DNA of 64,000 nt, from positions 19,587,893 to 19,651,892 of the forward strand of contig NC_049985.1 in the NCBI RefSeq assembly GCF_000003815.2, given 5' to 3'. Shown one piece after another: positions 37,001-48,828 of this stretch. The position numbers and the translations under genes were made by a program. Each line of letters opens with the position of its first letter. The first letter of the stretch is position 1. Origin of the DNA: Branchiostoma floridae (taxonomy: Eukaryota > Chordata > Leptocardii > Amphioxiformes > Branchiostomatidae). The notes under the pieces are model-generated. The model saw only the letters and a list, made by a program, of their open reading frames with translations, was not told where the DNA came from and did not search any database.

Positions 37001-38081
37001 TTTGTAGTATACATATATGAGTAGATATATGTATGAACATAAAAATAAATAAACCAGAAAGTATTCAACACATAAATAAAATTATGTGACAGAAAAATGC
37101 AAGCATAGCGAAAATCTTTTCAGAAGCTTTAGAATCACATTAAAAAAACAACCAGAAACGTCGGCAATCCGCAAAATCTGTATCATATGACCTCAAAACG
37201 ATGCCCTCTACACAAACGATACGACGCAACCAGATGAATGGCGCCTCATTATTTATGTTTACAAAAAATGCCCGTCGCGATTCTATACTTAATTTATCGT
37301 CTAGAACAATCAAATAACGCCCGAAACGGATCAATTTACTACCGACAGAGTTCCGAAACTGTAGCTGCATTCATCTAAAGGCATCTTGGGATCTCAGAAC
37401 GTCTCTACACAACACAACACAAATTATACAACAACAAACACGTCTCTACAAGTACAAGGCGCCATTTTGGGATTATGGAAAAACACATGTCGTAATTCTA
37501 CACTTCACTTATCGGTAAACATACACACACAAAAACTCTATAAAGCTACATACCTTCTTCTAATGCCCTCTTCTCGTGCCATTTGGAAAATCGCGAAGTC
37601 TCTGAGTCAAAATTCCATTGCAAAGTTCGTTGTTGTTCTACATGATTTTCTTCTCCGAACTTGGCGCCATATGGTGACCGCATTGAACGCAAAAAACAAA
37701 CATGGTCCTGCTTATATACAATCAAATTTGGTTTTGATAATTTTTGTTGTACATACAGACTTTTTATTAAATATAACTATATTCATTCTCTGTATTTTGT
37801 ATCTGTATGAGTGAAATTATTTCATTTTCATCCAAAGTACTCAGTGTAGCATTGCGTTATGATGCCATCGTACGGGTGCGAGGTCGATGACATCATTGTG
37901 TTGCGTGAATAGGGAACCCGGCGGGTGGCGGTCCAAGCTGGGCGGATGATGCCGGGTGCGTGCTAATCCAGCGCCATAAAATCCTTACCCCTAATGACAA
38001 TTTGATGGTTCCATAGGAGGAGTTCTGGCACCTTTCTTCAATGGAATCAAATAGGTTTGCTCCGCCTATAGGTCAGTGCGG

Positions 38082-38193
38082 GCAGAGGTTAGGCCGGACA
38101 CAACGAAAAAAAATGACAAAATAGAAAGCCCGATAAAAACGACTAAAAAAACGTTAAAAAACAGCCGGAGCCTAAACCTCTGCTTGGAGAGTA
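38082..38193. mobile_element. Foldback MITE, short copy of the 26208-26390 family
   Basis: GCAGAGGTTAGGCCGG at the left; CAGCCGGAGC then CTCTGCTTGGAGAGT at the right. GATAGAAAGCCCGATAAAAACG-type core is shared with 26320-26340. Confidence 0.75.
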
Positions 38194-38535
38194 TCAACTC
38201 CCCACCAAGAGAGCTTTCCAAAGATACCATAGTTTGCCTATTTCGGAAACTTTTCAAAAATCCACATTTTTGGTCTCGGTTCGGGGGACTTAGCTAATAA
38301 CGGGAATAACTCGACAACAAAAAGAGCTATCCGAAAACGGATTGCAGCATTCAACTCCCCACCAAGAGACCTTTCCAAAGATACCATAGTTTGCCTATTT
38401 CGGTGACTTTTTAAAAATCCACATTTTTGGTCGCGGTTAGGGGGACTTAGCTAATAACGGGAATAACTCGACAACAAAAAGAGCTATCCGAAAACTTATT
38501 GCAGCATTCAACTCCCAAACAAGAGAACTTTCCGA
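38194..38535. repeat. Tandem repeat, period about 155 bp, 2.2 copies
   Basis: CAACTCCCCACCAAGAGA, CCATAGTTTGCCTATTTCGG, GGGGGACTTAGCTAATAACG and GAATAACTCGACAACAAAAA occur twice in order. A third unit is broken after CTTTCCGAATA, exactly where the Helentron-like repeat begins. Confidence 0.85.
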
Positions 38536-38536
38536 A

Positions 38537-40195
38537 TATAATGTTTTGAAAGGAATGAATATGAGCCGACATAAATGACTATAGTGTTGCTCCTCGCGGC
38601 GCCCTTTGTAATTAGGCGATAAGCTTGGACGAGCAAAGCCAGGCCCTGGCGATGCCGCCGTGCTAATTAATACCAAAAACATCCTTTTGTTTGGTACCGA
38701 CAAACTCCGTATGTGGTCCGGGCGCTGACAGGACGCGGCGGCACGAATTCCTCAAAGGGTCATTACACCAACAGATCCCAAGGTGAAAGCACACAGACTT
38801 TTGCTCTGAAAATTTTCTTACTTTTCTTGAATATTTCCTGAGTTCTCGTCTCATGTGTTGGCATCAGACTGGGAAATCCGGAATACTCCCTGTCCCAGCA
38901 GATCGCAGTTCGTGTACCGATCACTTCCTTGGCCGAAAATTGTTTCTTTGAAGCCAGGGCGCTACGTACTCTACCTCTTCGGAGCCGCACCCTGGATCAG
39001 CGGAGCCAGCCCGGCAAGAACCCGCATCGAAGCCAGTAATCCACGTACCCACTGGACCCCCTTTTCTTCCTGAACTTGGCCTGTCATCAGCCTATCGAGG
39101 TGACCTACCCGTCAACGTCGCACGTCTAGTCGAACCTTTATTGACCGGACAGGCGCCCGTCTGAACTCAACTCAAACTCTACGGTGAGCCGCCCTACTTT
39201 TCATCTTGTTACTTGTCCTTTTATGAATACCCCAATCTCGAACATAATTTGTTCTTACGGGGTACTCTTTCGTTTCCCGGTTGGGTTTCCTTGTTCTGCG
39301 TCGTACGACGGCAATCCCCGGACGAGCATTTCGTCCAAACTTTCGGGTTTCTAACATGACAATTCAAATGTCATGGCGTACCGATTTGTACTATCGCAAA
39401 ATCTACCGTGCTCTCTATCTTGCAGCAAAACGTGTTCACATTGCTACGTAGAGCTAGGGTACAACGACATCTGTGAAATTTTTGCCAATGGGTTCCAGAA
39501 GACATTGCATGTAATTTAGTAGCCTTGGCATGTCACAGTTTTTGAAATTTAATCTGTTTGGAAGGTGGTTCTGACCGAAGTCTACCCGTAACATGCCGGA
39601 CTTCCTCCCACATTCCCGTTCATAATTTCGACTCAGCTCCGTCGGTCCACATATGGTACCAAACAAAATTGTGGCAGAAAGAACCTAATTTCGTTGCGGA
39701 CTCCATCTGGATGATTTCGGTAACTTGCAGTAGTACAAAAGCGTTTTGGGGGCATTAATCCCGCTAAACCCTACCTACCGGACCTTCATGTATTCTAGAT
39801 CATGGTGGAGGCATCGTGTGAGTTCGCCTTCTTGGGCGTCTTGGTTGCTCACAGTTGGTGAGCTGTATGGTGGTTAGATTTGTAAGCTTTACCATGTAAA
39901 CAATTTTGTATGTAAACAATTTTGTTTGTATTTTCTCATGTTTCATGTAATTGGACCATTAGCTGATTGACGTGCTGTGTATTCCCATGGGGATTACCCC
40001 CAAAACCTGTTGACGTCATTTGTGTTACTGCTTCGTGGGTAACTCAAACTGATATACATATTCGATTGATTTCCCGTTTAAGGAATAAATTGTTATGTTC
40101 CGCCAAACCTGATTTCGTCTCTGACCACATCTTTATTTTCTTGGTGTCGGTAGAAAATTCATGGATTGTAAAACACATTTTTGCGGAGCAAAAAT
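38537..40195 (+). mobile_element. Helentron-like repeat, short copy (1.66 kb)
   Basis: The 5' block (TAATGTTTTGAAAGGAATG onward, about 275 bp) is nearly identical to those at 28466 and 40196. The 3' block (39869-40195) is nearly identical to 44811-45136 and ends in a hairpin, TTTTTGC-GGA-GCAAAAA. There are no terminal inverted repeats. A terminal 3' hairpin, head-to-tail arrangement and lack of TIRs are features of Helentron-type Helitrons. No Rep or helicase domain, so it would be non-autonomous. The 76-residue frame at 39967-40197 is conserved between copies only because the DNA is. Confidence 0.6.
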
Positions 40196-43100
40196 AATGT
40201 TTTGAAAGGAATGAATATGAGCCGACATAAATGACTATAGTGTTGCTCCTCGCGGTGCCCTTTGTAATTAGGCGATAAGCTTGGACGAGCAAAGACAGGC
40301 CGTGGCGATGCCGCCGTGCTAATTAATACCAAAAACATCCTTTTGTTTGGTACCGACAAACTCCGTATGTGGTCCAGACGCTGACAGGACGCGGCGGCAC
40401 GAATCCCTCAAAGGGTCATTACACCAACAGATCTCGAGGTGAAAGCACACAGACTTTTGCTCTGAAAATTTTCCGCCCAACCCACCCATCTTTAGCATGA
40501 CAAAATTTCCTTGCTCTATAGTTTGTCATGTCGTATGGTTCACATATGTCATAATATACACGCTGTAGCTACGACTTCACTTTGCCGCTATTCGCATTTA
40601 AGAGATAAATCTTAATCGCGTCTGCAACTCTTAGGCAAATTCTTTTCTAGCATAAACTAATTTTATGACAGTTCCTCACACCATTTTTTTTCTTCTCTTC
40701 TATTGAGCTCTAGTCGTACCAAAGATACGTTTGTCGGGCCCAACGACGGCTGTGGCCGTGAAGTTGTAATTTGATTAATAGTTTTGCGTACTTGTCCAAA
40801 TGCCCGATGTCATGAATACGCATAAGGTCGATTGTATACCCCAGGGGATTCAATGTGCGCACAAGTGGATCTCCGTGTACAATTTGTTACAAAGCTGTAC
40901 TTGTCATGTTTACAGATTTCTCAAGATCAAGTTTATGCAAATTTTGTTACCTACGTAATTAAACAGTCGTTTTCAGCCAGTCATTAGATCCCTCACCCAC
41001 GCATGCACGTCGCATTTCGTGTCCTATTATTCAGCTAGTAAAAGAAGTTTTGAACGGTGGGTAATTCCATTATGGCAGACGATTTATTCTGTCCGTGGGG
41101 CGAAGTATTATTAAATTTATATGTGCCGGCAGACGAATTTGTTCTGTCCGTGAGGCACAATTATTATTACTTGTATATGTGCCGGCAGACGAATTTGTTC
41201 TGCCCGTGAGGCACAATTATCATTATTTTTATATGTGCCGGCAGACGAATTTGTTCTGCCCGTGAGGCACAATTATTATTACTTGTATATGTGCCGGCAG
41301 ACGATTTTGTTCTGCCCGTGAGGCACAATTATTATTACTTGTATATGTGCCGGCAGACGATTTTGTTCTGTCCTTGAGGCACAATTATCATTATTTTTAT
41401 ATGTGCCGGCAGACGAATTTGTTCTGCCCGTGAGGCACAATTATCGTTAATTTTATATGTGCCGACAGACGATTTTGTTCTGTCCGTGAGGCACAATTAT
41501 CATTACTTGTATATGTGCTGGCAGACTATTTATCGTTACTTGTATATGTACTGGCAGACGATTTGTTCTGTCCGTATGGCGCAGTTATTCACATTCTGAA
41601 TTTATCGACATGCGACATATTGTATTTTTTTTTTCTTTTTCTTTCAATTTATCTTACACAGACAATTGAGTATTGCCAAGCTCTGTTTTTGCACCTCCGC
41701 TAACCGCTTGTTTACAAATGCCATTATAGACTAGCCGATGCCTTGTTTTCACAGGGCCTCTAAGTAATTGCTCTCTTTACATACTTGGTACCTCTGCTCT
41801 ACTCGCTTATTAGTAGGAACCTAGCTCGCGTGGGGAGCCAGAATTACCCCAGTGCATTTTATATATGAATCTAACATCGAGAGGTTTGCCATAACACCCC
41901 GATGCACTTATTCTGTTAATTTCCACAATTTTCTCAACAATGTTTGTAATTCTGGCGTCTTCGTAATCAAGACAGGTTCCCTGCCACGTGGCAAATACGC
42001 GGAGCGATCTCATTGGTCCATATATTGAATGAATGAATGAATGAAGACACTTATTGTACATTCTTGCCCAACCGAGCTAGGTACTGGTCACAACTAATAA
42101 TTTCCTCTGCATTACTAATTCAAAACAATTTACCTGGTGAATATACTAGTATGCCGTCCATATTGCGTTTCGTTTTGCTACGCTGCTGTTGCAGTGCTTT
42201 CTGAGAGCACGATGTATATGCTCATTTACATTATGCGTTTGAAACACATGGAATTAACATAAACCTCCCGTGTTCGGTGGACATTTCTCTTCGATCTGTG
42301 TGCCCGCGGCGTAAATCAGATTGTACCAAAGCCACCCCATCGTGATGCCGACATCTCTTTGTAATCGACGGTTGCCACTTAATAAATTTACAGGCGTCAA
42401 AAGCCGCCAGGTACAACAGTTTTAAAGGCTCCCGCTGGCAATTGTCCTGTCGTCTACCAGGACCTGTCAAATTCAAGAGCGGTGACAATCAATCCTTTCG
42501 GCACATGTTTTGTCCCTGTGCAATACAGTTATACGACTGCACTGTTTCTAACACGGCCAATGTCGCGGGGAGAAGTGTGTAGGCTGCCTCTTCTTCCCCC
42601 CGACATGTAGTTCAATGTATCTAAATCATCATCTATTAGATAAAAATTGCCTTTGCTCGTCTCGCCATGTAAGGCAGACATTCCAATCTTGTTCTGTTCA
42701 GACCGTCAGAAGTTGCGTTGGCTTTAAATTGACATTGACAGTGACCCTGGTGCCTGTCATAACCCGTCAACATTGAAACCGAAACCTTTGCCGCTATACA
42801 GCCGCGGTATAACCAGAGAGTATAGCAAGGTGCGAAAAATGTTAAAACCCTGACGTATGATCTATTCACCTACGTTAATATTTTACGGATGGACCCTATC
42901 TTGAATCAACATTCCGGTAAGAGTTTCCACCCCCAATTCGAGAAAGTCTTTGGTTTCACTGGGTTCTCCCAGATGAACTGTCTATCTTCAGTATGCTATG
43001 CGCGCAATACTAAATACAACACATTATCTCCCATTTTTGTCAAGGTTCCAATTGCAATGAGCCGATTTCTAGAGTGTTGTGGTATATATATATTATTCTC

Positions 43101-45136
43101 GGATTGGAACACTCTTTTCGGAATACATTTAATGACTTTGTTTTATACTTCATTTCCATGTATTGCGAGCCCGAGGCCCTTTCGGAGGCATTTCGGAACA
43201 CCTCTCACCGGAGGACGGCTGGTGCCCCGCCTGACAGCCCACTGACCCGATGCCGCGGAGCCCCAAATGTGTACGGGTCTGGACACCTGCCTGTTCCCAG
43301 TCCAAACCTCCTGCACGGACATCCTGTCATGACCGAGTCTACAGTTTCATCTGCAGGCAGAGTCCGCTTCATCTAGTACCTGGGCCCTTCCAACTGGCTG
43401 CACAAACCGTCTCACTTATAGACATTTTACTTTCTGCTGCGACTGATACTTGTACCATTGGTTTATGAACCATGGACCTTCCCGACTGATATAGTATTAA
43501 GAAACTTTCTCGTAAATAATTCACTGCAGGTGTCAGTTTCGGTCGGCACCATGTTAACGCCTTCTCACTCCGCCATGCACTATGTCTTGTTCCCAGTTAA
43601 GTGCTACTAGTATTAGTTACATTGTTCCATCGCTTTACATGTACTTGTTTACTCAATAATCGGCCTATCTAATCTTGAAGCTGTAGGAGAAGAATGAATG
43701 AAATAATGGACTTTATTGCATGACATTCCTCATCTTATGTCTAGTGCTTATATTCAACGATTCTAGAATATACAATAGATAAAACGCACTTGTACCGGAA
43801 CAAACTGGACCCATACATTAACTTCTTGACAATTCCTACTTAAGGTGAGTAAACACCTGTCCTGCTGTTTACAGCAATGGGTAAATCCTACCTCCCCCCT
43901 CCTACGGGAGTTAGGGTTGGGGTAGCCGGCATTGCGGCACTATTCTCGATTTCAAACAGCCTTGACGTTTGGGCATCCATTTGGCAGCTCTTTCGTCCAA
44001 TACACCGGTCAACGTGCCTATTTCATAAGTTCCTCTTTTGAAATTCCTTCTGCGCACTCACAGTTCAGCGTTAACAAGACACACGGCTTAGTTGCAACTT
44101 TATGACTCAGCCATAAAAGGCACATTGTATAGCCTATATCTTGCGACTTTCAAATGAATGAGACAAGTATTGTATGTAACAGATAGCTCTATCCAGACCT
44201 GTATCAGAATATATTTACTTCAAGTTTTGTATTAGGCCGTAGAAAGGTGCATTAGGTACGTTAGATTATCCTGTGATTGTACGCCTCTAAAAAGTATAGG
44301 ACGTTAGTGACGTACGCGTTTTTGTTTATACATGTAGCTCCACTATTAACCTTGGCGGAAGATACGCCCTACAGCCTTGTACAGCATTGCCTTTACCGTT
44401 ATTGAGGAATCCGATGTTGTCCAAATATCATTTTGAATTTGCTTGTTTACGTATCAGCCTTACCATAGGCAGTCACCAACAGCTAGGTATAGTAAAACTT
44501 CATCTTCAATCCTCCTAGTACTAGCAGTTACTGACATGTAGTTAACATGTTGATCGCTTAGACAACATATCTAGTCATCCATTTGCACTTCAACACTTCT
44601 GTTTCATACATACCGTGATTGCCTTCGACATTACCTGTTCGTCCACTTTAGCCGTTTTCTTTCTTATCTAAATAACCTTTCAGTCTGAACGGGCAATTAA
44701 GGATTTCGTTGCAAATTTTATGTTTGTTCTCTGTCTTTCTTTCGCTAATTTAAGCATTCAACTGTGGTTCCTCAGTATTTATTTTTTATTGTTGTTTATC
44801 TTAGCTCTGTGGTTAGATTTGTAAGCTTTACCATGTAAACAATTTTGTTTGTATTTTCTCATGTTTGACAATGTCATAATATTGATGTAATTGGACCATT
44901 AGCTGATTGACGTGCTGTGTATTCCCATGGGGATTACCCCCAAAACCTGTTGACGTCATTTGTGTTACTGCTTCGTGGGTAACTCAAGCTGATATACATA
45001 TTCGATTGATTTCCCGTTTAAGGAATAAATTGTTATGTTCCGCCAAACCTGATTTCGTCTCTGACCACATCTTTATTTTCTTGGTGTCGGTAGAAAATTC
45101 ATGGATTGTAAAACACATTTTTGCGGAGCAAAAATA
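40196..45136 (+). mobile_element. Helentron-like repeat, long copy (4.94 kb)
   Basis: Starts at the base after the short copy ends, so the two are head-to-tail without a spacer. It has the same 5' and 3' blocks, with the terminal hairpin at about 45119-45135. The interior holds a 56-bp tandem array (41076-41580) and about 3 kb of sequence without recognisable genes. Central tandem repeats are common in Helentron-derived elements. The right flank is CA-rich (45155-45200). Confidence 0.6.
41076..41580. repeat. Minisatellite, 56-bp unit, about 9 copies
   Basis: The unit contains GCCGGCAGACGAATTTG, TTCTGCCCGTGAGGCAC and AATTATTATTACTTGTATAT. Starts of GCAGACGA at 41076, 41129, 41185, 41241 and 41297 set the period. 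The edge units are degenerate. Confidence 0.95.
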
Positions 45137-45681
45137 TTTTCTCACACTCGGGTGTACACACACAGACACAAAGACACACATACACAAAGACACATTCAGA
45201 CACTCGCACTCACGTAGACAAGTAATACGTACGCACTATGTGTATGACTTCTGCGTGAATAATTTTGGTCTAGTCCAATTCCTGAAATGCAGCCCGCATG
45301 TTCCTGGATTTCAAGTGTTGACAGTGTATTTGACATTCCTGTCATGACGTAATATGTGAAACTGTCCCAACTTTGCTCTGATCACCGTTCTTTCCTAATA
45401 TGGTATCAAGTGCACGTGTGGGTCAAGTGGGTACCAAAATGCCTCAGGGGCCAAACTGTACGCATCATATGTAATCTGCAATGTACATTTGTACCCAAAC
45501 CAGTATTAGAATGACGTTTCTTTTGAGCTAGACTCTACACGTTTCATTTCAGTTGTGTAAGGAACTGATTCGATTTGAACCATATTCACATATCGGGGCC
45601 ATACTCTTTTTACCAGGAAAAATCTTTTATGTGTCTAAGTGTGTGTGTGTGTCTGTGCGTGTATTTCTTCGTGTTTCAGAA

Positions 45682-45879
45682 TACTGTAAATGCAGAAACT
45701 TTCGCGGTGGATTAATGTTCGAGGTTTTCACGGTGGCCACTTCACCGAGAAATTAAAAACCACCGCGAACGGCATTTTCCTGTGACAGTTAGAGACTACA
45801 GTGCATGGTGCTACCGCGAACTTAGAACCACCGCGAAAACTGCTCTTTCCCGTTACCGCGAATTTAAATCCCCGCGAAC
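45682..45879 (+). mobile_element. GCGG-type MITE, right end truncated
   Basis: TACTGTAAATGCAGAAAC to AAATCCCCGCGAAC. The usual TGCATTTACAGTA is replaced by a fragment of the GGGGTGGGTACC family (GATCCGGACCTGAAC). Confidence 0.85.
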
Positions 45880-46599
45880 AGATCCGGACCTGAACATGGA
45901 TCTGATTGTTTGTGAAAACTTGTGAATCATCAATACTGAAAACAATGGTCCTTTTACATGCAAAGTAATCCACATGGTGGAGTATCCGGCTCACGTTTGC
46001 ATTTCAAAATCCTTGCAAATAAGACTTAAGTATACTACCTTTGTTAGTTTGACTGTAGAAACTTTGTAGAAATTTCTATATAAACTCTATCTACTAAACT
46101 TCGCTCTTGTTATTGCCCTACACCGGTAAGCCCCAAAGCAGATCCTACGGTGGCACAATATAGTTTCATAAAACTAGCCAAGGAGTTAAACGTACCAAGG
46201 AGGTTATATAGACATATGTAACCTCCTTGAACCGACAAAGAATGTCGCCAAACGTAGGTATGTTTTTATTTTATGCCACTGTAGGATTTTGCGGCTAGCA
46301 GACTATGAACGCCTGCTGATATACTGTAAACTGTTAATTTACTAATCGGTCCAAAATTCGGTGACTGATTTTTCAGGTCTCTTTCTTACGGGCCGGTGCA
46401 AGAAGGGAAACATTTTGTACCAACGCCCCTCCCCCCGACCCCCCCCCCCTCCTCGGAGATTTCTCGCGTTAAGTAGAGCATGTCGAAATGTCAATCATGA
46501 CGTCAGAGAGTTCACCTGTACGCACCGCAAGAAAAACAAACATGAAACCTGGCACCGCCCCAGGGTGTGTAACACTATCGGCCACCTGTAGCGTACTGT

Positions 46600-47060
46600 G
46601 ATCTGGGAACGCCCCCCGTTCGGAAAAAAAGTTCAATTTTACCGATGAACTCAAAAACTGAAGCAATCGTGCGAATTAATAAAAACGTTTGGCAAAAGAG
46701 AGTTGCCTTCGATATCGAAATCTGAGTTGTCGAGAAGGTTGAACAAATGACTGAACACATGTTGCAGTCAGAGTATGGTGTATACGTACCGAACAATATT
46801 AATTTTTTGTTTTATTTTGTCACATCCTCTTCTCTGATACAGTAGAGGATTAACAACGGATTAACGCACACGTCTGTTAACTGCACGGAATCCCCAAATC
46901 CCAAACCGGTGCGGTCCAGCTAGACAACTTCGCATTATTGCACCAGCCGGATAATTGCACGAAATTCACTGGCAAATAGGCCGTGCAATTAAGCGGCTTC
47001 TACTGTATTGGAATTCACTTTGCTTCAATGGTATCTTGATCAATGATTTCGGTATCCGTG
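46600..47060 (+). mobile_element. Harbinger-type A MITE remnant, interrupted
   Basis: GTTTGGCAAAAGAGAGTTGCC, GAACAAATGACTGAACACA and CACATCCTCTTCTCTGATA match family A. The match resumes after a 166-bp insertion with TTGGAATTCACTTTG. The terminal repeats are not preserved. Confidence 0.6.
46840..47005. mobile_element. pogo/Tigger-like MITE nested in a family A remnant
   Basis: CAGTAGAGGATTAAC at the left; TTAAGCGGCTTCTACTG at the right; TA on both sides (46838-46839, 47006-47007). A further copy is at 52923-53110. Confidence 0.8.
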
Positions 47061-47769
47061 TTCCGATTTTTTTTTTTTGTTGGGGCGAGGTTTGGAGATA
47101 AATCCGTACGTCCAAAAAAAGCCATGATTATTTGGACCGGAACTATAATTTACAACCGGGAGTGCACGCAAAACGACAGGTGTATCCGGAAACGTGGGGA
47201 AGGGCGGGAGTAGAAGATCAAATTTTGGTGGGTGTGGAAATTCCTTTGGGGCATGACTTTTTTTTCTATTCACTTGAGCTAACATTGGTTTATATGTTAG
47301 GCCATGTTGATTTGATTATATGGATGACATCCTCCGGGAACTCCAAAACTGATGCGAGCGAGCGAATAAAAAAAAAGTTTGGCCAAAAAAAAAAGTTGCC
47401 TTCAGTATGAAATCAAAGTGGCCAGGAAGGTTGAACATAGGACTAAACACACATAGTATGGTATACCAACAGTTAGGTGTAGGGACCAGTACATCATACG
47501 GGTGAAAATTTTTTTTCTTCTTGGACCAATCCGATAAAAACAGACCTGAAAAACAACAACAGAGGAACAGGTTTCGCCAATTACAAAATGGACACACTAT
47601 CACGGCACGAAAAACGGTATTTAAGCGTGCTGAAACCATGCGTAATGTTGACGTATTTTCCTTCTTTACAGACCTATACACCCTTTATACGAGTACGTAA
47701 ATATTGCCTTTAAGTGGCCTTTCCGTAGGTCCGTGTTAGTCCTTATTTTCCGGTTTTCCAGTTGTCTTT

Positions 47770-48595
47770 CAGCAGCTTAAAGATGTCGTAAATGATTATT
47801 AAAACCCCCTTAAAACTTGTTTAAAGTTCACGTTTATTTGATCTAAAGCCTCTTTACGTCTTATATACGTGTGCATTAAGAGGGTTATAACGTGTGTTTA
47901 GGTGCCTTTTCAGCAGCTTAAAGTTGCCATGAATACTTATTAAAACGCCCTTAAGACATGTTTAAACTTCACGTTTATTTTATCTAAAGCCTCTTTACGT
48001 CTTATATACGTGTGCATTAAGTGGATTTTAACGTGTGTTTATGTGCATTTTCAGCAGCTTAAAGTTGCCATAAATACTTATTAAAACGCCCTTAAGACAT
48101 GTTTAAACTTCACGTTTATCTGATCTAAAGCCTCTTTACGTCTTATATACGTGTGCATTAAGTGGATTATAACGTGTGTTTAGGTGCCTTTTCAGCAGCT
48201 TAAAGTTGCCATAATCGCTAATTAAAACGCCCTTAAGACATCTTTAAAATTCACGTTTATTTGATCTTAAGCCTATTTACGTCTCATATACGTGTGCATT
48301 AAGTGGATTATAACGTGTGTTTATGTGCCTTTTCAGCAGCCTAAATTCGCCATAAATACTTATTAAAACGCCCTTAAGACATGTTTAAACTTCGCGTTTA
48401 TTTGATCGAAAGCCTCTTTACGTCTCATATACGTGTGCATTAAGAGTCTATATTTTTCGTTTTAGCAGCTAAAAGTTGTCATATATACGCACTAAAACAC
48501 CCTTAAGACATGTTTAAAGTTCCCTCTGTACGTCTCATATACGTATGCATTAGGTTGATTATAAGGTGTGGATAAGTGCCATTTTAGCAGAATAA
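47770..48595. repeat. Tandem array, 141-bp unit, about 6 copies
   Basis: CAGCAGCTTAAAG marks unit starts at 47770, 47911, 48052, 48193 and 48334 (exactly 141 bp apart), then degenerate units at about 48463 and 48586. The unit includes GACATGTTTAAACTTCACG and CATATACGTGTGCATTAAG. Confidence 0.95.
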
Positions 48596-48828
48596 TCATA
48601 AGCACATTTTAAAGCAAGAAAATGCAATGGATGACACTTTGACATTTTATTGAATCACGAGAAAATATTACATGGAAAAGTAAAAAAAAACTACAGCCTA
48701 CTAGGTATTTGTGGCCTATTATTCTGATGTAGTCGGCAGTTGAAGCAATCGCAACGGTTGTGCAATTCCGTGCAGCATCCAAGTCCACAGTAACATTTCC
48801 AGTGTCGGACGAAGCGTCTCGGCGTAAG

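Larger units (their letters stand above)
30705..37582 (-). pseudogene. DUF6589-type gene, nearly complete, with one in-frame stop
   Basis: Exons (complement): 37582-37554, 36573-34968, 34590-34422, 33982-33894, 33717-33433, 33147-33039, 32865-32740, 32635-32365, [gap], 31933-31768, 31101-30705. All have GT-AG borders, and phases agree everywhere outside the gap. In order: start MAREEGIRR; a folded N-terminal block (LTVKQVGQHVRQ); 18 Ser/His/Gln-rich repeats; a leucine-rich helix (LSREVARLLEENWLLREQL); then a conserved region with GMGVSSRTAW, WSYDNVNIMVNVQQVRQ, GHRSEMKNWTSRL, IIGDQATCKNIRGARR, GDFHFVWEGG, and FLHHACEAHLIAALLEHLG. The tail ends DDDLEVDLTALMDE. From memory these blocks match DUF6589, a family of unknown function common in fungi and invertebrates. 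GDQ, DFH and CEAH could be RNase H-type acidic residues (inference). Exon 2 contains TGA at 35207-35205, in frame, a likely CpG decay of CGA. The gap hides at least one exon. It is pseudogene, strain allele or sequencing error; everything else is intact. Confidence 0.75.

Noticed and set aside
37386-37814. Plus-strand open frame of 142 codons
   Set aside because: It overlaps exon 1 and the presumed promoter of the minus-strand gene and has no motif.
38537-40471. LTR retrotransposon with LTRs at 38537-38812 and 40196-40471
   Set aside because: The second block also begins a longer copy whose own 3' end matches the 3' end of the first, and the block lacks TG...CA ends. A head-to-tail pair of elements explains all four blocks better.
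44907-45347. Open frame starting MTCCVFPWGLPPK, also present at 39967-40197
   Set aside because: Conservation is explained by the near-identical DNA of the two element 3' blocks. The frame ends at different places and has no domain.
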